Assembly: GCA_036674765.1 (NCBI GenBank)
Contig: JARVKI010000069.1
Span: forward strand, 124,001 to 188,000
Reading direction: 5' to 3'
Length of the DNA stretch: 64,000 nt
Origin: Seiridium cupressi
Lineage: Eukaryota; Ascomycota; Sordariomycetes; Amphisphaeriales; Sporocadaceae
The notes beneath the pieces were generated by a model. That model worked only from the letters and a program-made list of their open reading frames with translations, was not told where the DNA came from and made no database searches. The translations under genes were made by a program, and so were the position numbers. This document shows, one piece after another, positions 54,934-64,000 of the stretch (within the stretch, counting starts at the first letter, position 1; each line of letters begins with the position of its first letter).

Positions 54934-57389
54934 TCATGGCCAGCTCGTAGGCCCAATAGTCTCTCCATTAGGCAAGAACGTTTTGATTGACAGTCCCCGC
55001 TCATCCAAGGTTTCAAACACAGCTGTGTTCCCAAACCAGGCCGGCGGCGTCATATTCGTGAGATACAGCGTGAAAAAGATGACAATCGTGGCGACAATGA
55101 GTCCGCAATCTAATGCCGCACTCGTGATGTAGTTATACTGCATCCACCAACCGGTCCACTTGCGCTTGATGAAAAAGTTGAACACGGTCCCGTAAAGGCC
55201 CCAGCAAAGATACGTGTACGCCGACGCAGGCGGTATCATTCCCGAACCGCCAAAGAAGAGTGGTATGTTGATGTAGCGGAATATGCTCCTTGGATGCCGG
55301 CGTGCGAAGAACCAGGTGATAATGGGCGCGATCGCGCCCAGCAGCCAGAACCACTGCAGACTGGCGTACAGAGCACCTCGACTGAACATACGAGCGGGGC
55401 CAATGGCACCCCAGACAATGGACGATGTGAAGTAGACTTTGCCGCCAGGGCAGGTGTAGGAGTTTGGTTGGTCATCCGTGCAGACCTCGGAGATGCTTCC
55501 CAGAGCCCAGTTCATAACGGCAATCTGGACAATCGCAGACCAGATAGACGCCACAAGCTGGGACCAGAACATAACTCGGGGCGGCACCTTCATATAATGC
55601 CCCAACTTGAGATCTTGGGCAAAGTAGAGTGCCTGCGACATGGCGAGATAACCGTAGTTCTTGAACATCATCATTGCGATAGGTCGACCCGGAAGCATAT
55701 ACCCAACGACATATTCTGTCAGGACATTGAGGCCGAGCTGAACGTTGGTGATGGCCTGGATTATGCCGATTGGTATGGTCCAAACCACTGGTATCACCAT
55801 ACAGACTATGAAAGCCCACCATGGGAAACCCGTTGGCCAAGCGCAGCAGACGACGAAGGACAGCGCGATCATGATTACGAAGAGAGCAATGTACCACCAG
55901 TCTTCTGCATCTCGATACTGATGCGAGTTAGTGTTTGCTATGATGTAATTGCGTCTGGGGAGTACCGGTGGTGGTTTACCTTCTTCATGAGTCGCATGTG
56001 CACGTCATCCTCCTGATGGCGGGCAAGCTTGAATTGTTCCTTGATCTCCTTGCCATGGTATAAGACCACATGCACGATGACGGCTCCAACAGCCGCGAAG
56101 GCAAGGCCATAGGCTAACGCAAACTGCGTGCTGAGATAGAGCGGCGAGTAGGCCTCGTATTTTGCCTCATCAAACATCATGTCCTCATTCAATATCCTCG
56201 TCACATCGTAGACCTCTCCCCTATTATCGAAGGCGTTCGAAGATTGAACCGGGAAATAGTCGGCATACCAGTATCCTGAAAAATGAATACCCATAGAAAC
56301 GCAGAGGAAAAAGACGATTACGCCGGCCACTGTATTGGCCAGAGCATGGAACGGCGGAATTAGTGGCGACCCAGCCCAGCCTGCCACAACAGTCCAGTCA
56401 AGAGACGTCGGCAAGAGGCCGTACCCGTATAATCCGCCGAAAAGTTTGTTTACAACCACGTTGTTCGGAGCAGCCCAGCATACAAAGGTGAAATATGAAA
56501 GACCCTGAAATATCCAGCCTGGAAACCAGTACCACACAAAGGCACAAGTCATGACGATGAGGAAGTACTTGTATCTGCCTATGCGCCAGCCATTGGTTCT
56601 CTCAGGGTCTGACGGCGAATGGTCGTGAAGTGTATAGAATAGTGACGCGTTGACAAGATCCGAGGGCCATATCATGGCTGCAGGCCAAACGAGGAAGCGG
56701 CGTGCAAGTCCTGCCATGCCGTACCCCGTGCAAAGTGTCGTGATACCAAACAGGAGCTGGAAGGCCCAGCCAAAGTTCTGCCCGTAGTAGATCTGCTGTG
56801 CCAGTAGAGCGTCGGTGGCGTAGAGTGACCCTCCACCGTAGGCCGCATTCGACATGCACACAATCACAACGTGCTCCTTAAAGTTGAATTTGCCCGGTCG
56901 GAGGTTGAACTCGCATCCGAAGAGCTTGAAGTTCTTGTCGGGGAAAATCAAATCCCAGCCCTTGCCGATTGGGTACGCAACTAGTTGTACTACCCACGTC
57001 GTTATCACAACGCTAGGATTCCTGAGACTGAATAGCATATTGATAGCTGATCCGAGTGTGCATAGCACCAGGCCGATGACCCAAGCACGGATTGTGTTCA
57101 CGGGCAAATCGACATCATAGTTCCTCACGGTAGCCCGGACCTCAGGGTACGGACTGTTGTCCTCCATCAACGCGGCCTCCACCTCGACCCCCTTCTCGCA
57201 GTTGCCTTCTGCGAGGACGCCATCGATTTCGTCGAGATCCTCGATCGGCAAGTTGGGGTCGAGCTTGTGCTGCTGTTCCCAGTACTTCAGGGTGTTGAGC
57301 GTTTCAATCCCCGTAGTCTCGGCATCGTAGCCGACGACATACGGAGTGATATCACCCTGGTCGCTGCGCTTGCGGAAATTGAAGACCAT
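54934..57389 (-). CDS. OPT family oligopeptide transporter
   Basis: Proton-coupled importer of small peptides (tetra- and pentapeptides, glutathione in some members) in the plasma membrane. Two exons, 57389-55980 and 55917-54934, give 797 aa, the usual OPT size. The cytosolic N-terminus (about 100 aa) ends in the OPT signature SPYPEVRATVRNYDVD. Hydrophobic segments then follow throughout, including GKFNFKEHVVIVCMSNAAYG and GYGMAGLARRFLVWPAAM. Donor AAG|GTAAAC, acceptor ATCAG with an ACTCGC-near branch; the join restores MRLMKKYRDAEDWWYIAL. The C-terminus ends beyond a last membrane span (LIVATIVIFFTLYL). Clearly an OPT member; peptide specificity cannot be read from the sequence. Confidence 0.92.
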
Positions 57390-58800
57390 GTTGGCGCCTG
57401 TCTACGAGCAAGGTAGCGCGATAGAGGTCAGGCGCGTCAAGGCATCATTGGGCTCCCGTCAAAGGCATTTGGTGGAGGAACGAGGACAGCAGCATCTCGT
57501 GTGGGGTAGCGTGTGAGTTAAGGATAAAATGCCATCGCCCGCAGGCGATTTGCGCTGCAGAGTAACATGGCGTGGTAATTCTAGCCGTGTGGTCGGCTCT
57601 CCCCTTGATCATGGCCATGGGGCAGCGATTGGGAGCTGAACAGGGATAGGTTCATACCGGCCCAGAGTTCATGCATGGCGCTCTCGACTTCCGCATTATC
57701 CATCACTGCCTTCAGGTTTGCAGCCCTCGAGGCGATTGACCTGCCTAAACCGGATGCGCCAGGGTGGCAGTTGGCTTCGTTTTGGTGGGGCGAAGGCTGA
57801 TGCGATAGCACTAAGAGTTGTGCGATCGCAGACAGAGCCGGTGGACAGCGCGTTCTGAATTCTTTGCATCGATTGTGCGTGATGGAGAGGTCACGAGGCT
57901 CGCGGTACCGCATATATAGACTTCATATATAGATAGGAACTTCTTACACCTAGGATCATAGGTCGGCGGCTCTGCGAGTGATCGTCGCTCCAAAGACGCC
58001 AAGGCCTAGCACTAGTTAGCGTACATGTAGACTATCTGTACGACAAACCCCACCTAAGCTATAAATGGTGGCGGCCGGGTACCTGGCGTAACATTGAAGT
58101 GATTAACAGGTCTGAGTGCGTAGCACCAAGCTGTTGTCAGGATTCTGAAATGATTTGGGATTTTGTCAAGATGTCTCAGATAGCACGAGCGCAATTAAAG
58201 CGTACGAAAGCTCCATTGTCCCTGACAGCAGCAAAGGAGTCAGACCTGGGGTAACAGAGGGATCGTGATGGGTTGCCTTGATACTTTTTAAGTGCTCTTG
58301 TAATCGGAATCATGGTATCATTGGTCCAGCACTCAGCACGCTCTGCCTCGATTAGATTCCTTGACTCGGAGATCCATTGGGCTCTGCCGGGAACGGTCAT
58401 TTTATGTCATTTTATTGGCGAAAAACGTCTTCTCCGCGTCTGGAAACCAAGAATACACATTGCCAAATAAATCAGTAAGTGAGTCTCTGAGTTCCCAATT
58501 TCCACCACCTAGTCATCCTGTGATGGGGCTCGCCACAATCCACACCACAAAGTTGTTGTGTGGGAGGCTGATGGCTTTTGGTGTAACGCTCTTCATGTGT
58601 CATTGTTATCATATGGAAGAGCCACCAGCCGCTTTGGAACTGTGCATACCTCGAGTAGAGTTGCGTAATATGAGGAGTAAGGTGAGTCGCGGGCCTTTCC
58701 ACCACGGCGGTGCGCTTCATGGTCGAGTCTGGTCCTACTCGTCGATCCGGCAAGGCGCGCGCGAGAAAAAGCTAGTAGTGCTGGTGGACAGCACGTAAGC
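57390..58800. other. 1.4-kb region without a gene
   Basis: Upstream side of the OPT gene and downstream side of cnxH. No recognised frame or RNA gene. Confidence 0.45.
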
Positions 58801-59468
58801 TCAACCGTGATGCTTCTTGGGATGCACAACTGCGCCATGGCCTGTTTCGCCTGGACGTCGGGGGCGGACGACAGGTCCAAATGAGCCTTCGTCAGTGTCT
58901 CTGACTATAGGCTTCTCGCCATCAGGTATGGTCGGCTGCGAGGGGCTGATCTTCTCGCCCTGAATGCCATCCCTATTTGCTCTCCAGACGCCCTCCTCGC
59001 CTTCGAACTCCTCCCGTTTCCATACTTCGACACGGGCCTTACATTCTTCGAGAGCTTCTTCGCCTGCTCTCCAAGCAGCTTGCCGGTGAGGAGAGGAAAC
59101 AGCGATGAGAATACTTTCTTCACCAATGGGCACAGCTCCAAGACGGTGCACCATGGCGATACCCTTTAGACCATGCTTGGCACTGATGTTTTTACAAATC
59201 GAAAGCATCGTGCGAAGCGCCAAAGCATTATATGCAGAGTACTGAAGCTCTTTCACAGGCTTTCCACCAAAATTATCCCGGGTTGTCCCTTGAGATTGTG
59301 TCAAGAATATGATTCGATCGGCAGAGAGAAGAATTTACCTGCAAAAAGAACTATAGCACCTGCTTGCGGGCTTCGCACCCGATCTATGATATTCTGTGCA
59401 TTTAGATAGTCATGCGTAAGTCCGACGTAAACATCGTCTTCCTGCAGTTCTGAAACTTGGGAAGCCAT
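58801..59468 (-). CDS. cnxH: molybdopterin synthase catalytic (large) subunit, MoaE/MOCS2B
   Basis: Inserts sulfur into precursor Z (cPMP) to make molybdopterin, together with a small subunit (MoaD/CnxG), in the cytosol; needed for nitrate reductase. Exons 59468-59339 and 59288-58801 give 205 aa. Conserved blocks: the N-terminal GAIVLFAGTTRDNFGGKPV, then YSAYNALAL, MVHRLGAVPIGEESILIAV, SSPHRQAAWRA and CKARVEVWKREEF. Lys127 (CKAR) and Lys134 (WKRE) correspond to E. coli MoaE Lys119 and Lys126, and His111 to the conserved SxHR. A C-terminal extension of about 60 residues rich in Pro and Lys is fungal. Donor GCAG|GTAAAT and acceptor CTCAAG|GG restore FAGTTRD. It is divergent from the splicing-factor gene, 424 bp apart. 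Confidence 0.92.
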
Positions 59469-59892
59469 AAAAAGTGAGACGGTCCACGCGCGTATAATAA
59501 TCCTGCCAATAATGATGGTAATAGAAAAGCCGGGCTTGGATTTGATGTATATCGGCCACAGGCAACAAGGGAAAATATCAGTTCTGGAAGGCCTGTGCCG
59601 AGTGGGAGATAAGTGAAGCTCCTACGGGATGCTCCCCGCTATATTGGTTGATCTTGCAGTGACGGAATTGGCCTCAACCTGTCAATGAGTAGGTAAGCCG
59701 GACCCACTTCAGCTCAGCACGCTCAATGCAACTTGGACTTTGTAGCTTCATCACAATCCCGACCTTCCACCACTTCTTTCCACGTTCCTTAGCAGCGGTA
59801 GCAGCCGTCGGATCCAAGCATCCCGGACAAATCATTTACACAGAGAATTGCCTGGATTAACCTCTGCTCGATTCTGGCCGAGTTACGACAAC
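59469..59892. promoter_or_regulatory. divergent promoter region cnxH / RBM5-like
   Basis: 424 bp between start codons of two divergent genes, so both promoters and leaders lie here. No specific operator seen. Confidence 0.5.
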
Positions 59893-62334
59893 ATGTACGA
59901 CGACCGCGACCACCGATCGCATGATCGCGACGAGCGCGATCGCTACCAACGAAGATCCCCGCACTCAAGGGACTACCAATATCGCTCGCGGCATGGTAAA
60001 ATTTGACAGCCTGGAGGATCATTTGTAGAGATCGGTCATGAGCTCAAGCTGACTTTCCTGTGAGGAAAGACTCTTCCAGATCGCCAAGAAGGAACCGGGA
60101 AGATGCATATCGTTCCGAGCGCCAGGGCCATGCATATTCGGAATACCCAGAAAGAAACAACGAAGCAAGATACGACCGAGATCGAGACTACCACAGCAAT
60201 GATGGTGGATATGGCGAGAGTCGTTACGGACGTGAGGCACGTTCCTCCGATCGAGGTCGAAACCGCGACTACAGTGATCGGTACGACGAAAGAGATTACG
60301 GCAGATACAGTCCCAGAGAGCGTTCGCGCAGCAACTCTCCAGCGGATGGGCATTATCGGGACGGCGGTTACCGATCTGGACCCGGTCGGCCATATCATAC
60401 CATAAAAATGGATGATATTCCAGGTGACATGAATACCCAGGACGTACGTCATTCGACCGAATCTTTACAGCCGACCAAGTAGATAGACTGACACTGGTGA
60501 TAGATCGAGGAGGCCCTGCGCAATCTCGGCGCACAAGGTCTTACAGACCTGCGCGTCAAGGCAGACGACAGAAGCAGTGAACAACGCTGCTATGGTTTTG
60601 CTGAGTTCAACTCTGAGGAGGCTTCCATGGCCTTTCTGGAGAGAAACTACCCTGCGCTTGAGTTCACTGCCCCTGATGGCTCACATGTCCATGTGCCGAT
60701 AGCATATAGTCGGGAGCGCCGGCCTGCCCCCAAATCCGATGACTGGCAATGTACTATGGTGAGGAGCTCGACACTCTCTTGTCACGACGGCGAAATCGCT
60801 AACTCAGGTAGTGTCATTTTGAAAACTTCTCGAGACGGGCGACTTGTAAACAATGCCAAGCACCGCGGCCATGTAAGACCTAAACACCAGCGCGAAATAT
60901 TGGTCCAATGCTAATTCTGACCTTACAGCCGAGGACGCTGCAGATATGCAGTTGGACGGTAAAAGTGATGAATGCCCCCAGCAGACCGCATCTCAGTTCC
61001 TGGTGATTCGCAATCTACCTCCTTCTATTAGCGAGACGGTATTTGCCAACGGAATCAAGAAGCTCTATCTGGCCAAGGATGAGGAGCCGAAGCAACCAGC
61101 CGGTGCGCCACTGAAGCTCAAGAGTACAGCGCCTGTCGGTAATACGTCTGGTCTAGGAGCCAAGCCTGGCTCCCTAGCGAGGGTATTCGTGATTCGCGAT
61201 AGATACTCGGACGCTAGCTGCAGATACGGCTTTGCTGAGTTCTCACATATTGATGATGCTCGAGCGGCCATGGCCAAGTTCAACGCCACCCCACAGTTCA
61301 CCATCGGATCAAAACCCGTGACGGTAGCATACATACACTCAGGGGTGTTCATTCCATACCTGAAACCAGTCATAACCGAACAAGACATTAAATTCACGTT
61401 CTCGGCGAGCCATAATCCATCCTTGAGATTGAGCTATTGGAACCCAACCGTCTATGCAAGTGAGCTCACCATCTTCAATGAGGACTTGTACGAAGAGAAG
61501 TCAGCACAAAAGTCCACAACTGAGTCGACTGCATCGGCAAAAGACTCGAAGAAGAGGAAAGCCGACAAAGACTTGACAGCCCCTCCTGGGAAGAAATCCG
61601 TGGCCATGGCACCACAATTAGCCAAATGGGCGGACAAGCATGCAGAGTTACACGGTGGAGGATCGAAGGGGTCTAAGAATATCTTGGTCCCAGGAGAGCA
61701 GAGCACTCCTGCTACTGGTTCTAACAGCCTTGGCGGTCGCATGACTGCATCGTCGACGCCTGCTATCACTATCTCATATGCCGACCTTAATCGGATGTGC
61801 TGCCTATTGTGTAGACGCAAGTTTGTCAGCGAGCCATCCCTCCGGCGGCATGAACAGCTTAGCGACCTCCACAAGAAGAACCTGGATGACGAGTCATTAA
61901 TTCTGAAGGCGACACAAGATCTCACGGCTGTGGGTAAAGAGCCAGTCTCAAACTATAGAGACCGAGCCAAGGAACGTCGCACAGCGCATAGGCAGCCCAA
62001 CAAGCCGAAGCAGGCCCCCGTGCGAAAGCACAATGCCCTAACCAAGGAGAGCGAGTCTAGGGATGCAGCGCCTAGCAAGCCTGCAATGTCAAAAGGTGCA
62101 GGTTTGCTGGCGAAGATGGGGTGGAACAATGGTGCTGGGCTTGGAGCTGAGGGCGAGGGCCGCACAAACATCATCGAGACAATGGCGTATACACCAGGTG
62201 TTGGTCTGGGAGCTGAAGGCGGCAAGATCGGTGATGCTGTCGAAGAAGCTGCTCGTGCAACGAAGAACGATTACGCGGATTTTGTGGCAAAGGCCAAGGA
62301 TAAGGCAAGGCAGCGCTACGAGACTATGGGCTAA
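59893..62334 (+). CDS. RBM5/RBM10-like splicing regulator (RRM, RanBP2 zinc finger, RRM, C2H2, G-patch)
   Basis: Nuclear RNA-binding protein related to human RBM5/RBM10, components of early spliceosomes. Five exons: 59893-59995, 60070-60443, 60504-60758, 60812-60872 and 60929-62334, giving 732 aa. N-terminus is an Arg/Asp/Ser-rich (RS-like) region to about 135. RRM1 is at about 148-235. A RanBP2-type zinc finger spans the exon 3/4 junction: Cys242, Cys245, Cys256 and Cys259 (DWQCTM|CHFENFSRRATC). RRM2 is at about 286-385, C2H2 finger at about 555-578 (CCLLCRRKF...H), G-patch at about 650-697 (AKMGWNNGAGLGAEG). The OCRE region of RBM5 was not seen. The 61-nt exon 4 is needed to complete the zinc finger. 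First intron acceptor is GGAAAG. Confidence 0.88.
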
Positions 62335-64000
62335 TCTTGTATTGCCATTGTGTATACTTTCTATCTCAAGAAGATGATTTGTAATATTGAACCCCTTACG
62401 CAGCCTATGAATATGCAGTCCAATGCTTGGCCCGACCTGTACCATCAATTAGCTGGCTGGTATGGATTTTGGTGCTTGTTCACTCGGGACTGAGAGTGAA
62501 GCTCGAGGTGCTGCTGGATCGCTCACACGTGCGAGTCGGTATGTTCGTCGTGACGTCTGGCTGGTTACGTAACGAGCTACTACAGTAGTTGCTCTGTGTG
62601 CCTAATGGAATCCGCGACTGACTATAAATGCTTTTATGAAAATATACCAGTCTTTCTTTCGGATCGGGATTATCCACCGTATTAAGAACCCAGCACATAG
62701 CAGTTTGTTTATTTTTATATCTAACTTGGACTATTATTATGCTGTCGAAAAACATAGAGACTTTTAGTACGTCGTGGCCGGCAAGTGATGGTGCGACCTT
62801 AGTGGTCAAAGGCATCATTTAAGTGAGCTCCACCATTATCTGACATACATTCCCTGTTCCAGTATAATTCTTTCTGCCAGGGGCTTCTCGACACGCTGCC
62901 GACATCAGAATAGAGTCAGACATATTTCGCAGGTTCGCATAGTCTTGGGCGATATAATTTGATGTGCGATGTATTTTGTGATTCTTTTCATTGTTATCTA
63001 AACAGGCCGCTCGATGCTGTCTGGAATCGCCTTCGTGGATAGCCTCTGGAAGCAGTTTCCGGGGGAAACGTACTTCTGATCTCGGGAAACATTTGCGCGC
63101 TATTGCTGGGACCTCATAGGTTCAACTACTTGCTTAAGTCTGGTCCAGTGGCTGGTACAACAGTATTTCTACATCACATGCCTTCCCCAGTCCCCTCGAG
63201 TGAAGAGGTTGATGCAATGCACTTTCTGGGCGGCAAGTGCGTAACCGAGAAAAAAATTGGTAGGCGAGCAAGCAAGTCACCGGTGCCTGCAGCTGGTGCG
63301 TGACACTCAGGGGTAGATAGATAAGGACATTTCGCGTGGCAAGGTGGCACAAGAGGCCCGAAGCTCAGACAAGTCTGGGACCTGGACTGAGGCATTGTGA
63401 TGTCAGAATGCATGAAACGCATGGCATCGAAGACGGCATCCCAATGCATTCACTGGCATGAGTGAAGCAACTGGGAGTCCTGACTACTGTATTATAGGAG
63501 TTTCTCGTCGAGGGAGCTTGTTCATTGGTGTTCCCATCGGTGTACACCACATTTTGATTGGATGATTGCTACGTCTCTACCAATCGAGTACCTGTCTATC
63601 CAGTAAGGCTGCTGTCTCATCGACATTCACTCGTCGGGGAGCGAGTTTCAGAGCCATTCGAATAATTGGTATCTACTGGCGGCGATGTTCCCGGGAAATA
63701 TCCCGGAAGCATATAGTTGACGGTGCAGACACGGAACCTGTGCATACTGTCCGAACTTGCCCGATTATGTTTGGATGGCCGTTGTCTCACTCACTACTCA
63801 GAGGTCATCGGCCACATTCGACAGGGCTATCTCCTCCACGGACAGATCGAGCCCAACGTCCCAGATTCAAGATACACCGGCTTCAAACGTTAACCCACAT
63901 CCCGCAGGTTTTATGTATCGTATCTCTATAACACCAGGGACCAGGGCAGCTTTGGCCACCAGCCCGCCACTCAGCCCAACAGAGTATACCCCAGGGCACG
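62335..64000. other. right-edge region without a convincing gene
   Basis: Contains the 3' UTR of the RBM5-like gene. Open frames such as 63566-63931 have no recognised family. Nothing else seen to the window end. Confidence 0.4.

Noticed and set aside
63566..63931. 121-codon frame near the right edge
   Set aside because: No domain, Arg/Ser-rich chance composition.
1..64000. CRISPR arrays, bacterial operons, Shine-Dalgarno sites, phage or IS elements
   Set aside because: None seen; the window is eukaryotic nuclear DNA with spliceosomal introns.

Overview
The window looks like nuclear DNA of a filamentous ascomycete (Pezizomycotina, probably Sordariomycetes). Genes are interrupted by short introns of about 45-270 nt, mostly with GT donors such as GTACGT or GTAAGT, CTRAY branch sites and (C/T)AG acceptors. 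A tRNA-Leu(CAA) has an intron just after the anticodon, and HET, DUF5672, DUF4112 and CorA-like families typical of filamentous fungi are present. There are no bacterial-type operons. All exon coordinates were worked out by hand from splice signals, reading-frame continuity and family conservation. Every multi-exon model given sums to a whole number of codons.

Left part (about 2-25 kb) is a dense housekeeping block: paf1 (Paf1 complex), rer1 (ER retrieval receptor), tRNA-Leu, echA (mitochondrial enoyl-CoA hydratase), a RING protein with a C-terminal SH3-like region, cysB (mitochondrial cysteine synthase), an unknown mitochondrial protein, the mitoribosomal protein bL19m, swd2 (COMPASS/CPF WD40 subunit), srp21 (signal recognition particle), rnr2 (ribonucleotide reductase small subunit, with MluI-box-like sites upstream and inside an intron) and a DUF4112 membrane protein. 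The genes from cysB to img1, and echA nearby, all act in mitochondria.

Middle and right part (about 26-58 kb) is gene-poor and accessory in character, with 1-2.6 kb spacers. It holds a HET-domain protein, tRNA-Val, a ketopantoate-reductase-family enzyme, a secreted chitin deacetylase with three CBM18 modules, two divergently oriented DUF5672 type II membrane proteins, a truncated aspartic protease next to a 26-nt poly(T) run, a 1087-aa protein kinase fused to a von Willebrand A domain, a low-complexity hypothetical gene, a CorA-like membrane protein and an OPT oligopeptide transporter. The kinase-vWA gene is the most unusual: an atypical kinase (HCD, DPG) joined to a vWA domain whose metal-site residues lie on a 28-nt exon.

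Right edge (58.8-62.3 kb) returns to housekeeping with a divergent pair: cnxH (molybdopterin synthase large subunit) and an RBM5/RBM10-like splicing factor (RRM, RanBP2 zinc finger, RRM, C2H2, G-patch). The last 1.7 kb shows no convincing gene.
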